A DNA stretch of 64,000 bases from Lujinxingia sediminis (lineage in GTDB: Bacteria > Myxococcota_A > Bradymonadia > Bradymonadales > Bradymonadaceae). Positions 53,287 to 62,451 of the stretch are shown here, piece after piece. The position numbers and the translations under genes were made by a program. Location: NCBI RefSeq assembly GCF_004005565.1, contig NZ_SADD01000007.1:124001-188000 (forward strand), given 5' to 3'. The notes beneath the pieces are model-generated. The model was given only the letters and a program-made list of their open reading frames with translations, ran no database searches and had not been told where the DNA came from. Position 1 is the stretch's first letter; every line of letters starts with the position of its first letter.

Positions 53287-53555
53287 TCCTGACCTACGCC
53301 ATCGCTACCGCCTTCGGCATCGTCTCAGCGGCCATTCTTCTCAACGCCTACCGCCTCTTTCAGGGCCCGGATGTGCTCGACCGCGTTGTGGCCCTGGACA
53401 CGATGAACATCAACGCCATCGCACTCCTGCTCCTGGCAGGGATCTGGTGGTCGACGGACCTCTTCTTCGAAGCAGCCCTGCTCATCGCCATGATGGGCTT
53501 TGTCGGCACCGTAGGCATCTCCCGCTTCCTGCTGCGCGGCGACCTCATCGAGTGA
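53283..53555 (+). CDS. mrpF: Mrp antiporter subunit F
   Basis: A 90-residue protein of three membrane helices. FQGPDVLDRVVALDTMNINA is the typical MrpF loop (GP...DRvvALDt), and FVGTVGISRFLLRGD closes the protein. Its ATG overlaps the mrpE stop (ATGA). Confidence 0.94.
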   Translation: MILTYAIATAFGIVSAAILLNAYRLFQGPDVLDRVVALDTMNINAIALLLLAGIWWSTDLFFEAALLIAMMGFVGTVGISRFLLRGDLIE

Positions 53556-53613
53556 ACCTCCACCGGATGAACCGCGTTTCAGTCCGCGTCATCCGAAGCC
53601 TTTTGAGACCATC

Positions 53614-53961
53614 ATGGAAGAGCTTCCTCTTTACCTTCAAAGCATCATTGCCGCCCTGCTCATCTTCGGGGCCGTATTTGCCTTTATCGGCTCGCTGGGC
53701 CTGGCGAAGTTGCCCGATTTCTACATGCGCCTGCATGGTCCCACCAAAGCGACCACCCTGGGGCTGGGCGCGATGCTGGTGGGCTCGATGATCTACTTCA
53801 GCGTCACCAAAGGTAGCCTGACGCTGCACGAGATCCTCATCACCCTCTTCCTCTTTATTACCGCCCCGGTCAGCGCGCACATCCTCTCGAAGTCAGCCAT
53901 CCGTTCGCGCATCTACGACTCCACCGGCATGGTCGAGGAGAAAACCCGCGAGCTCTTCTGA
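53614..53961 (+). CDS. mrpG: Mrp antiporter subunit G
   Basis: A 115-residue protein of three membrane helices. IGSLGLAKLPDFYMRLHGPT matches the MrpG signature (G..gl.RlPDfytRlHa.tka), and ITAPVSAHILSKSA follows. It is 58 bp after mrpF, the largest gap in the operon, but clearly its last gene. Confidence 0.94.
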   Translation: MEELPLYLQSIIAALLIFGAVFAFIGSLGLAKLPDFYMRLHGPTKATTLGLGAMLVGSMIYFSVTKGSLTLHEILITLFLFITAPVSAHILSKSAIRSRIYDSTGMVEEKTRELF

Positions 53962-54034
53962 GCAGCGCTCGCGACAGGCTCATTCAGCCTCACCCTTCTC
54001 CCCGCTCCTCTCTCCCCCCGCAGGCCCCCCGAAG

Positions 54035-54985
54035 ATGCCCTACGCCGAACAGGCGGCGATGTTCGAGAACCGTCTCCAGAAGAACATCAGCCGCATCGAG
54101 AACGCCGCCCAACGCCTCAACCAGAGCTGCTACCGCATTTACGACGCCGACATCCCCGAGATCCCGCTGCTCGTTGACTGGTACGAGGGCTATTTGCACG
54201 TGGCGCTTATGGCCCGGCGCAAGTTCCGCGATATGGACAACGAAGCCTGGCTCGACGCGATGCTTGAGGTCTTAATGACCCAGCTCGACGTCCCGGCTGA
54301 GAAGCTTTTTGTAAAGACGCGCCGCCGCCAGAAGGGCTCCTGGCAGTACTCGAAATTTGCCCACGAGCGCAGCGAGATCGCCGTTCACGAGGATGGCCTC
54401 AAATTCAAGGTCAACCTCTCCGACTACCTCGACACCGGCCTATTCTTAGACCACCGCATCACCCGCCAGATGGTCCGCGAGGAGTCGCAGGGCAAGAGCG
54501 TGCTCAACCTCTTCGCCTACACCGGCGCCTTTACCGTGCACGCGATCGCCGGCGGCGCTCGAAAGACCGTCACCGTCGACATGAGCAACACCTATTTACG
54601 CTGGGCCCGGGAGAACCTCGCGCTCAACCAGATGAGCCTGCGCGGAAACCGCTTTGAGCGCGCCGACATCCTGCAATACCTGGCAAGCCCGGACCGCGCC
54701 CGAGAGCACTATGACCTGATCGTGCTCGACCCGCCCACCTTCTCCAACTCCAAGAAGATGGATGACACGCTGGAGATCCAGCGCGACCACCCCTGGCTTA
54801 TCAACACCTCGCTGGGCCTGCTCAAACCCGGCGGTGCCCTTTACTTCTCGACGAACTTTCGAAACTTTAAGCTGCAATCCAGTCAGCTCCACGGTGCCGT
54901 CATCGAGGAGCTCACCCAGAAGACCATCCCTCACGACTTCCAACACTCCAAACCCCACCAGAGCTGGCGCATCACCCGCGCGTAA
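54035..54985 (+). CDS. stand-alone RlmK-like 23S rRNA methyltransferase
   Basis: A 316-residue SAM-dependent methyltransferase. Its sequence follows the C-terminal (K) half of E. coli RlmKL: FENRLQKNISRIE, CYRIYDADIPE, KTRRRQKG, DYLDTGLFLDHRI, LNLFAYTGAFTVHA (motif I), VDMSNTYLRWARENL and DPPTFSNSKKM (motif IV). RlmK makes m7G2069 in 23S rRNA. Here the L half and THUMP domain are absent, as in other bacteria with split enzymes. It lies just before trpS, 23 bp apart, and may be co-transcribed with it. Confidence 0.9.
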   Translation: MPYAEQAAMFENRLQKNISRIENAAQRLNQSCYRIYDADIPEIPLLVDWYEGYLHVALMARRKFRDMDNEAWLDAMLEVLMTQLDVPAEKLFVKTRRRQKGSWQYSKFAHERSEIAVHEDGLKFKVNLSDYLDTGLFLDHRITRQMVREESQGKSVLNLFAYTGAFTVHAIAGGARKTVTVDMSNTYLRWARENLALNQMSLRGNRFERADILQYLASPDRAREHYDLIVLDPPTFSNSKKMDDTLEIQRDHPWLINTSLGLLKPGGALYFSTNFRNFKLQSSQLHGAVIEELTQKTIPHDFQHSKPHQSWRITRA

Positions 54986-55008
54986 CGCTCTTCAAGCGCT
55001 CGCGATCT

Positions 55009-56025
55009 ATGACCTCTGAAAACCAAGCAAAAGTCGTCCCGGCCGGACCACGCCGCAGCCTCTCGGGCATCAAGCCCACGGGCTTTCCCCACCTGGGCAA
55101 CTACCTGGGCATGATCCGCCCGGCCATCGATCTCCAGGAGGACTATGAGGCCTTCTACTTTGTGGCCGACTACCACGCCCTGACCTCGGTGCGTGACCCC
55201 GAGGCCCTGCGCCAATCGGTCTACCAGATCACCGCCTACTTTCTGGCCTTTGGTCTCGACCCGGCCCGCGCGGCCTTCTTCCGCCAGTCGGACATCCCGG
55301 AGGTCACCGAGCTGACCTGGCTCTTAAGCTGCGTCACGCATATGGGCCTGCTGGAGCGCGCCCATGCCTATAAGGCTGCAAAAGACCAGGGCATCGAGAA
55401 GGACATCAACCACGGCGTGTTCACCTACCCGGTGCTCATGGCCAGCGATATCCTCATCTACGACTCCGACGTCGTCCCGGTAGGCGCCGACCAGATCCAG
55501 CACATCGAGATGACCCGCGACATGGCCCAGAAGTTCAACTCGGCCTTCGGCGGGGATTTCCTCAAGCTGCCCGAGGCCCGGGTGCGTGAAGACGTGGCCA
55601 CCGTCCCCGGCCTCGACGGCAGAAAGATGAGCAAGAGCTACGGCAACATCATCGAGCCGCTCCTGCCGCCCAAAAAGCTGCGCAAACAGATCATGAAGAT
55701 CGAGACAGACTCGAAGGGTCTTGACGACCCCAAAGATCCCTCGACCTGCAACATCGTCACCCTCTACAAGCTCTTCGCCTCCAAAGACGAGCTCGCCGAG
55801 ATGGAAGAGAATTACCGCGCCGGTGGCTATGGCTACGGCCACGCCAAGCAGGCCCTCTTTGAGAAGATGGACGCCCACTTCGCCCCCTTCCGCGAGCGCT
55901 ATGAGGCGATCATCGACGACCGCGACTACCTCGATCAGATCCTCGATGAGGGCGCCGAAAAAGTCCGCCCCATCGTCGAAGAGGTCATGGTGCGAGTTCG
56001 CCGCGCCACCGGCCTTCGCCGCTAA
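55009..56025 (+). CDS. trpS: tryptophanyl-tRNA synthetase
   Basis: A 338-residue class Ic synthetase of normal length. The HIGH-type motif is PHLGNYLG (about 27-34), after SGIKPTGF. The KMSKS motif is intact at 206-210 (GRKMSKSYGN), and VPVGADQIQHIEMTRD marks the tryptophan and tRNA sites. It charges tRNA(Trp). No strong ribosome site precedes the ATG, so translation may be coupled to the upstream methyltransferase. Confidence 0.96.
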   Translation: MTSENQAKVVPAGPRRSLSGIKPTGFPHLGNYLGMIRPAIDLQEDYEAFYFVADYHALTSVRDPEALRQSVYQITAYFLAFGLDPARAAFFRQSDIPEVTELTWLLSCVTHMGLLERAHAYKAAKDQGIEKDINHGVFTYPVLMASDILIYDSDVVPVGADQIQHIEMTRDMAQKFNSAFGGDFLKLPEARVREDVATVPGLDGRKMSKSYGNIIEPLLPPKKLRKQIMKIETDSKGLDDPKDPSTCNIVTLYKLFASKDELAEMEENYRAGGYGYGHAKQALFEKMDAHFAPFRERYEAIIDDRDYLDQILDEGAEKVRPIVEEVMVRVRRATGLRR

Positions 56026-56120
56026 GTTACCCCACGTCTTCGCTCTTAGCTTCGCGGGGAGCTCGCCACATCGTACCTCCCCCGAGGACTTCAGCCTCAC
56101 CTCTCTCCAAGGCAACCGAC

Positions 56121-57806
56121 ATGGCCTCCAAAGACGACAAGACCCAGCCCGTGCCTCCTCGCCCCCGCAAGAAAAAAACCGAAGGCGAAGCCAGCGCTCA
56201 AGGTGTGAAGCCCGACGAGAAAGTCGAAGTCATCCGCGCCCCCAGGCCCCCCACCGCGCCCAATGCACCGAAGAAAGAGGCTCCCAAAAAAGATGCGCCC
56301 GCAGCCGAGTCGAAAAAAGAAGAATCGAGCGCCGGCATGAAGTTCGGGGACACCTCGGCCACCATGGACGACTTTGCCGCCATGTTCGAGAGCCATGAGG
56401 CCGCCGCTCCCTCCCGCCAGCGCTTCGACATGGGCGACCAGGTCGAGGGCAAGGTCATCTCGGTGGGCACCGCGGCGATCTTCGTGCAGATCGGCGCCAA
56501 CCAGGAAGGCGTCGCCGATCGCGCCGCCTACGAAGACGAAGAAGGCAACGTCACGCTTGAGCCCGGCCAGACCTACTCCTTCTACGTGCTCGGCTTTAAG
56601 GGCGGCATCCAGCTCGGCAAAGAACTCGGTGCCGGCCGCCAGGGCCTGGCCGCTGTCGAAACCGCCCACGACACCGGGCTCCCCATCAGCGGCAAAGTCA
56701 CTGGCACCAACAAGGGCGGCTTTGAAATCGATCTCTCCGGCGTGGAGGCGTTCTGCCCCATCAGCCAGATCGAGCTCGGGTTCACCGAAGAGCCCGACGC
56801 CCACGTCGGTCAGACCTACCAGTTTAAGGTCCAGGAAGTTCGCGACGGCGGCCGCACCGTCGTGGTGAGCCGCCGTGCCCTTCTCGAAGAGCAGCAGAAA
56901 GAGGCCCGCGAGCAAACCCTCAAAACCCTGGACGTCGGTCAGGTCATCGAGGGCGTCATCACGCGGGTGGCCGATTTTGGCGCCTTTGTCGACATCGGCG
57001 GCGTCGAGGGTCTGGTGCACGTCTCCGAGCTCAGCCACACCTTCTTCGACCACCCCACCGACCTGGTCAAAGTCGGCCAGGAGGTTAAGGTTGAGGTCTT
57101 GAGCCTTGAGGAGCCGGTGGGCGACAAGCCCATCCGCATCGGCCTGAGCATGAAGGCCACCGAGCAGGATCCGTGGCTGGAGGTAAACGAAAAATTCGCC
57201 GTGGGAACCCGCGTGCTCGGCCGCGTGGTGCGTCTGGCTCCCTTTGGTGCCTTCGTGGAGCTGACCCCGGGTGTTGAGGGCCTGGTGCACGTCTCCCAGA
57301 TGAGCTGGGAGCGCCACGTGGCCAACCCCGCCGACGTGGTCTCCGTGGGCGAAGAAGTCTCGGTGGAGGTGCAGGATATCGACCTTCTGCGCCGCCGCAT
57401 CGGCCTGAGCATGAAGGCCGCCGAGGGCGATCCCTGGGCCAACATCTCCGAGCGCTTCGCCATCGGCCTGGAGGTCAGCGGACATGTGGCCAAAGTCGAA
57501 GATTTCGGTGCCTTCATTGAGCTCGGCGGCGGTATCACTGCGCTTCTACCCCGCAGCGAGATGAACCTCTCCAGCGACTCGACGCCCCATCGCCAGTTCA
57601 CCGCCGGTCAGGAGGTCAAAGCCCGCGTGCTCAACATCGAGCCCGAGCGTCGCCGCATGGCGCTGAGCCTCAAAGACGCCGAGACCATCGCCGAGCAGGC
57701 CGATCCCTCCAAAGCCGCCCCCACCAGTTACAAGGACGATAGCCTCTCCTCGGGCGGCGGCATGGGCACGCTGGGTGATCTGCTCAAGGCTCGTAAGAAG
57801 TCCTGA
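56121..57806 (+). CDS. five-domain S1 RNA-binding protein (ribosomal protein S1-like)
   Basis: A 561-residue protein. About 100 residues of Lys/Pro/Ala/Glu-rich disordered sequence precede five S1 domains. These begin near MGDQVEGKVISVG, PISGKVTGTNKGGFE, VGQVIEGVITRVADFGAFVD, VGTRVLGRVVRLAPFGAFVE and IGLEVSGHVAKVEDFGAFIE. Domains 3 and 4 have GLVHVSE/GLVHVSQ. It ends in a basic KARKKS tail. Six domains are usual for proteobacterial RpsA, and the leading tail is unusual, so it could be RpsA itself or an additional S1 paralogue. It ends at a perfect palindromic terminator at 57982. Confidence 0.9.
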   Translation: MASKDDKTQPVPPRPRKKKTEGEASAQGVKPDEKVEVIRAPRPPTAPNAPKKEAPKKDAPAAESKKEESSAGMKFGDTSATMDDFAAMFESHEAAAPSRQRFDMGDQVEGKVISVGTAAIFVQIGANQEGVADRAAYEDEEGNVTLEPGQTYSFYVLGFKGGIQLGKELGAGRQGLAAVETAHDTGLPISGKVTGTNKGGFEIDLSGVEAFCPISQIELGFTEEPDAHVGQTYQFKVQEVRDGGRTVVVSRRALLEEQQKEAREQTLKTLDVGQVIEGVITRVADFGAFVDIGGVEGLVHVSELSHTFFDHPTDLVKVGQEVKVEVLSLEEPVGDKPIRIGLSMKATEQDPWLEVNEKFAVGTRVLGRVVRLAPFGAFVELTPGVEGLVHVSQMSWERHVANPADVVSVGEEVSVEVQDIDLLRRRIGLSMKAAEGDPWANISERFAIGLEVSGHVAKVEDFGAFIELGGGITALLPRSEMNLSSDSTPHRQFTAGQEVKARVLNIEPERRRMALSLKDAETIAEQADPSKAAPTSYKDDSLSSGGGMGTLGDLLKARKKS

Positions 57807-58122
57807 GCGACGCTGGATCACGGCGCAACCCCGCACTGCCAGCGCTCACTCCGCGCACCTCCCGGGTGCGCGGCGTAGACCTCTCGCAGACGCGGCGGCA
57901 GGGCTCTTTTCACAGCGTCGTAGCATCAGGCCCAACGTACAATTACCGTGGGCCGAGCTCGCATACCGCGATTCAAGCCTCTGCAAAAAAGAAGCGCTCG
58001 CCAGGTCCTGGCGAGCGCTTCTTTTTTGCAGGTGGCTCAGCGCGCTGACCCGCATCAACGGCCAACTTCTCCGCCTTCAGCACAGGCCTCTCTCCTCCCG
58101 ACGCTGAAAGCCGCTGCCCGTC
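57807..58122. other. convergent intergenic region with terminator
   Basis: This 316-bp gap between the S1 gene and the convergent yaaA gene holds no gene. Its main feature is the 49-bp palindrome at 57982-58030. Confidence 0.7.
57982..58030. terminator. perfect 24-bp-arm bidirectional terminator
   Basis: The left arm (57982-58005, starting TGCAAAAAAGAAGCGCTCGC) and right arm (58007-58030, ending CGCTTCTTTTTTGCA) are perfect complements around a single T. The A-run and T-run give a U-tract in either direction, so it can end both the S1 and yaaA transcripts. Confidence 0.95.
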
Positions 58123-58902
58123 TTATGGCTCCTGCGGCTCACGCAAAAAGACGTACTCGCGCTCGCTGGAGCGCTCGTCGCTGAAGTAGTAGCCACCGCC
58201 GGTGAAGCCCTTAAGCCGCTCGGGGTCGGTGATGCGCTCGCGCACGATATAGTCGGCCATCATGCCGCGGGCACGCTTCGCCCAGAACGCGACGATCTTG
58301 TATGTGTCGCCCTTCCGATCGCGAAACACCGGGGTAATCAGCTTCCCTTTGAGCGATTTCTTGTCCACGGACTTAAAGTACTCGTTGGACGCCAGGTTGA
58401 TCACCACCTGACGCTCCTGCTCGGCGAGCTTTTCGTTGAGCACGTCGGTGATCCTCTGTCCCCAGAAGTCGTAGAGGTTCTTGCCCCGGGCGTTCTCAAG
58501 GCGAGTGCCCATTTCCAGACGGTAGGGCTGCATCAGGTCCAGCGGACGCAGCACACCATAGAGCCCCGAGAGGATGCGGATATGCTCCTGGGCGAAGGCC
58601 ACATCGTCGTCGGTGTAGGCGTCGAGCTGGAAGTCGGTGTAGACGTCGCCGGTAAAGGCCCAGAGCGCCTGACGGGCGTTCTCCGGGCTGAAGGGCAGCT
58701 CGAAGTCGCGGTAACGATCGTAGTTGAGATCCGCAAGCTTCGAGCTAATTCCCATCAGATCTTCGAGATCGGCACGCGAGAGCTCGCGCAGCCTCTCGAT
58801 AAGCGTTTGAGAATCGTCGAGAAAAGGCGGCTCGCTATGCTCGGAGACGGGCACCGGCGATTCGAAATCCAGGGATTTGGAGGGGGAGAGTAAGACCAAC
58901 AT
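58123..58902 (-). CDS. yaaA: peroxide stress protein YaaA
   Basis: A 259-residue cytoplasmic protein starting at ATG 58902. LVLLSPSKSLDFESP at the N-terminus, FSPENARQALWAFTGDVY, LSGLYGVLRPLDLMQPYRLEMG and VINLASNEYFKSVD are the conserved blocks of the YaaA/DUF328 family. It lowers damage from peroxide by limiting free iron and binds DNA. In-frame upstream codons lack a ribosome site. Confidence 0.95.
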   Translation of the reverse strand: MLVLLSPSKSLDFESPVPVSEHSEPPFLDDSQTLIERLRELSRADLEDLMGISSKLADLNYDRYRDFELPFSPENARQALWAFTGDVYTDFQLDAYTDDDVAFAQEHIRILSGLYGVLRPLDLMQPYRLEMGTRLENARGKNLYDFWGQRITDVLNEKLAEQERQVVINLASNEYFKSVDKKSLKGKLITPVFRDRKGDTYKIVAFWAKRARGMMADYIVRERITDPERLKGFTGGGYYFSDERSSEREYVFLREPQEP

Positions 58903-59108
58903 AGACGACCTGCTGCAGACGACTTGGAATGACGAACACGGCTTATGCGCACTGGCGAGTATCTCGCCATAACCAGCGGCGCCAGAGAAAAAGCGCGCCG
59001 GGCGAAGGCGCGCCTCAGGATTAAGAACCATCCGACCATCTGGCAAGCTCCGCCCGCCCCGCTTACACAGTGCCGGTCACACGCGGCCGTGGTTCGGGCC
59101 TGGCGAGG

Positions 59109-59999
59109 CTAGAAGGGGTGAAATCCGGAGCGATCCTCGTGCGCCGCATGCCTCTCCCCCCACTCGTTGCCGCCCGACTCCGCCGCACCGCGCTCGATCG
59201 GCATGATATCGACGGACGTGGCCTCCTCGGTACAGAGGCGACGCAGGGTCTGACGGCGACGCACCTCGGGGAGCACCCAGCCACCGATCACAAAGCGTTG
59301 AAAACGTCGATTCACGCTGATCTTCCGGGTCAGCCCGGCCATCACATCCGAGAAGATCGCGCGGTAGAGCTGCGCGAGATCACGACGCGCGAAGTTTCTG
59401 CACGCCAGGCTCACCGCGTCGACGGTGCGGGCGACCTGCTCCTTCATCCCCAGAAAGTCGATCACGAAGGCCTCCCCGCCGAAGGCATCTTCGAGGATCT
59501 GGGAGGCGTCGACGCCAAAGGGAAGGCCGCGGCCCAGGCGCGCGCCGCGCAGCGCGTAGAGGGTGCGAAGCCTGGCGATGGGGCGCTGATAACGAAGCTC
59601 CAGCATCGGTCCGGCCACATAGCGGGCGACACCTTGCTCGTCGTCGAGGATCTGGTCGAGCAGGGTCTTCTCGCGCTGCGCAAGCTGGCGAGCGGCACCG
59701 GGACGATTGAGGATGGCCTGCATCGCCAGCACGCTGTCGTGAAGCGCCTCACAGACCATCTCATCAATACGCCCGAGCACATCGATGTAGAGACGGCTGA
59801 AGGTATCGCAGCCGTAGCGTTGCAGCCCTGCCTCCACCGCCTCCTCCAACCAGAGCTCTCGGGACTCGCCGACATCATCACCCACGTCCCCGAAGTCGTG
59901 CAGCGCGGGGTGCATCGCGATCAAATCGCGCGTGCTGATGGCAGTGGTCCAGCGGTCGCCGTGGCCCGGCGCGTCGGCAAAAACAAAGAGCTCTTCCAT
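59109..59999 (-). CDS. hypothetical protein
   Basis: A 296-residue soluble protein starting at ATG 59999, with GGGAG seven bases upstream. Mainly helical, for example EAVEAGLQRYGCDTFSRLYI, DEMVCEALHDSVLAMQAIL and KEQVARTVDAVSLACRNFAR, with four spaced Cys. The C-terminus is low-complexity. No family recognised. It is a single gene between yaaA and the TM2 gene on the same strand. Confidence 0.65.
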   Translation of the reverse strand: MEELFVFADAPGHGDRWTTAISTRDLIAMHPALHDFGDVGDDVGESRELWLEEAVEAGLQRYGCDTFSRLYIDVLGRIDEMVCEALHDSVLAMQAILNRPGAARQLAQREKTLLDQILDDEQGVARYVAGPMLELRYQRPIARLRTLYALRGARLGRGLPFGVDASQILEDAFGGEAFVIDFLGMKEQVARTVDAVSLACRNFARRDLAQLYRAIFSDVMAGLTRKISVNRRFQRFVIGGWVLPEVRRRQTLRRLCTEEATSVDIMPIERGAAESGGNEWGERHAAHEDRSGFHPF

Positions 60000-60330
60000 G
60001 GCTTTCTCCCGGGGCATCCCTGCCCCTTTCTTGAGGAACGCACCTGGTACGGCTCGGCGCAAGTCTTTCAAAAACCCAACACATTCAACAGGTTACACGC
60101 ACAACACTACCTTTCGCCACGAATGCAGCGCGCGCCACCTCATCTTCACCCCTACTGCTGGTCTGAATAGAACCACTCTAACTCGCCGCGGCCCGGAGTT
60201 CAACGGGTGCACGTCGGGAGACGTGCGCAGATGGAAAAAAAAAGACGCGCCCCTTCAGGGGCGCGCCTCTACGTACAACGCTCAAAAAGCCACACCACGC
60301 GGAGAACACCCGCGGCGGTGCGGCTCAGGC
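60000..60330. other. intergenic region with hairpins
   Basis: These 331 bp hold no gene. GCACGTC (60209-60215) and GACGTGC (60220-60226) form a small stem. A strong terminator of the TM2 gene follows at 60233-60266. The rest is the promoter region of the hypothetical gene ending at 59999. Confidence 0.6.
60233..60266 (-). terminator. intrinsic terminator of the TM2 gene
   Basis: On the minus strand CGCGCCCC-TGAA-GGGGCGCG (60246-60265) is followed by a run of nine or more T residues (A-run at 60235-60243 on the plus strand). Confidence 0.9.
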
Positions 60331-60723
60331 TCATTTGGAGCCGAAGGTCTGATTGAAGTCCGGGAAAAACTCCCAGTCGCCAACCTGACGGTACTCTTTG
60401 GCTTTAATCAGCAGGAAGGCGTCGAGCACCGAGGCGATCGAGATCAGCCCCCCACCGCACCCGGTAACGATCGCCACAGCCAGAATCACAAGCCCCTTGG
60501 CGGTCTGCCCCATCATGATCTGGCCGACGCCGGGGATTAAGAACGAGAGCACCAGCGCGATGATCTGATCGGTACTCAGCCCTCCCGGGTTGTTCTGGTT
60601 ATTCTGCTGCTGGGGCAGATGATCCTGCGGCGGGCGATAGTCCTTAAAATTGCCCGCGGGCGGCGGCTGATGCGAAGGCGCAGCCCAGTCGTTTTGCGAT
60701 TTATCCTGATTCTGATCGTTCAT
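60331..60723 (-). CDS. TM2-domain membrane protein
   Basis: A 130-residue protein starting at ATG 60723, with AGGAG six bases upstream. Residues 1-55 are a Gln/Asn/Pro-rich disordered tail. Residues about 58-115 form the TM2 hairpin (ALVLSFLIPGVGQIMMG and LVILAVAIVTGCGGGLI, then the D.F...K pattern). TM2 proteins are small inner-membrane proteins of unknown role. It is monocistronic, ending at the terminator at 60233. Confidence 0.85.
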   Translation of the reverse strand: MNDQNQDKSQNDWAAPSHQPPPAGNFKDYRPPQDHLPQQQNNQNNPGGLSTDQIIALVLSFLIPGVGQIMMGQTAKGLVILAVAIVTGCGGGLISIASVLDAFLLIKAKEYRQVGDWEFFPDFNQTFGSK

Positions 60724-60870
60724 CGACTTCTCCTGCAAACATGCGCGTAAGAACAACGGGAAGACGCCAGGCCAGAACCCACGCCAACCGACCGTGGGTG
60801 TGACTCGAGTGATGCGGCGCTTATACGCTGCCGCATCGCACCTGTCTTTTACAAGTTGCAGCGTCCCGCA

Positions 60871-62214
60871 TCAAAACGCGAGCGCCCTGGTATCGGCCGA
60901 GCCCACCAGCGCCTCGACCTCGTCGATCGCTTTGGGACACATCGCGGTGAGGTTCTCATAACCTTCGGCGGTGACCAGAATATCGTCTTCGATACGCACG
61001 CCGATGCCACGCAGCTCTTCGGGGGCATTCTCATCGTCGGCGGGCACATAGATACCCGGCTCAATGGTGAGCACCATGCCCGGCTCAAGGGGGCGAGAGG
61101 TGTCTTCGTCGAGCTTGTAGAGTCCAACGTCGTGGACGTCCATGCCCAGCCAGTGACCGATGCCGTGGGGGTAATACTTGCGGTAGGACTTCGACTCGAG
61201 GGTCTCTTCCAGGGTCTCCTTGACGATGCCCAGGTCGATCATCGCCTGCGCGAGCATCTTCGAGGCCTCCTCCTGAAGCGAATCATAGGGGAGTCCGGGC
61301 TTGATCATGGCGGTGGTCGCCTCCAGCACGTCGAGCACCGCCTGGTAGAGGCGTCGCTGCGGCTCGGAGAAGCGCCCGCTGGCCGGGAAGCTGCGGGTGA
61401 TATCGCCGGCGTAGTAGCCGTACTCGCAGCCGGCGTCGATGAGCACCACATCGTCTTCACCGATGCGATCTTCGTTTTCGGTATAGTGCAAAATCGTGGC
61501 GTTATCGCCGCCGCCCACGATCGAGGCGTAGGCCGGACCGCTGCCCCCGCTGCGGCGGAAGTGGTATTCGATGAGCGCCTGAAGCTCGTACTCCATCATG
61601 CCCGGGCGGCAGTGCTTCATCGCCAGGATGTGCGCTTCTGCGGAGATCTCGCAGGCGCGGCGCAGGACGTTGAGCTCGGCCTCCCCTTTGATCAGACGTG
61701 CCTCAAAGAGCAGGTCGCGCGCATCGGCGATGGCCGCCGGCATCGCCAGGTGCTGGTTGCGGCGATGGCGCAAGGACTGCACCCAGCCGATCACCCGCTG
61801 ATCAAAGGCCTGCTCCACGCCCAGGGTGTAATAGAGGGTCTGGCGGCCTTTCAGAAACTTCGGAAGCTCCTCATCGAGCTGACTCAGCCCGAAGGCGACA
61901 TCCGCCCCGAAACGCGCCACGGCCCCCTCGGGGCCGGCGCGGCGGCCTTCCCACTGCTCCTTGCTCGGGTCACGATCGGGCACAAAGAGCCCGAACGCCC
62001 CCTCTTCGCGGCCCGGGGCCAGCACGAGCACCGACTCCGGCTCTCGAAATCCGCTCAGGTAGAGAAGATCGCTTGAGGGGCGGTAGGTGTACTCAGTGTC
62101 ATTGGAGCGCTGGCGCATCGAGGGGCCCACCACGATCAGCACGCCCTCGGGGCCGATCTTCTCCATCAGTCGCGCGCGGCGCGCCTCAAAGACCTCTTGT
62201 TCGATCATGACCAT
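60871..62214 (-). CDS. pepP: Xaa-Pro aminopeptidase (M24B)
   Basis: A 447-residue protein. ATG 62214 is preceded by GAGG at normal distance; an ATG two codons later is possible. The N-terminal creatinase-like domain has TEYTYRPSSDLLYLSGF. The pita-bread metallo-domain carries all five ligands: DAGCEYGYYAGDITRSFP (two Asp), GIGHWLGMDVHD (His), LTIEPGIYVP (Glu) and GVRIEDDILVT (Glu). It removes N-terminal residues before proline using two Mn2+. It diverges from the M20 peptidase gene. Confidence 0.95.
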   Translation of the reverse strand: MVMIEQEVFEARRARLMEKIGPEGVLIVVGPSMRQRSNDTEYTYRPSSDLLYLSGFREPESVLVLAPGREEGAFGLFVPDRDPSKEQWEGRRAGPEGAVARFGADVAFGLSQLDEELPKFLKGRQTLYYTLGVEQAFDQRVIGWVQSLRHRRNQHLAMPAAIADARDLLFEARLIKGEAELNVLRRACEISAEAHILAMKHCRPGMMEYELQALIEYHFRRSGGSGPAYASIVGGGDNATILHYTENEDRIGEDDVVLIDAGCEYGYYAGDITRSFPASGRFSEPQRRLYQAVLDVLEATTAMIKPGLPYDSLQEEASKMLAQAMIDLGIVKETLEETLESKSYRKYYPHGIGHWLGMDVHDVGLYKLDEDTSRPLEPGMVLTIEPGIYVPADDENAPEELRGIGVRIEDDILVTAEGYENLTAMCPKAIDEVEALVGSADTRALAF

Positions 62215-62451
62215 CGTTGCCTCATTGCGTTTTCTGTGATTTTGGCATCCGAACTCAGGCGGCATCCTGCCACCCTGCGGGGCATCTGTCGAACCCTGCG
62301 CACCAGGTGCCCTGTCGCCGAGCGCCACGATGTGCGCTGGCCGGCGCGGTGACGCGCCACCGGGCGGTCTTCGCCCTTTGCCGCAGGCCCCCTTCCTTTG
62401 CTACACCCACTGCAGATGATGGCTTTCCTTCCCCTTCCGACAGGAGCACCC

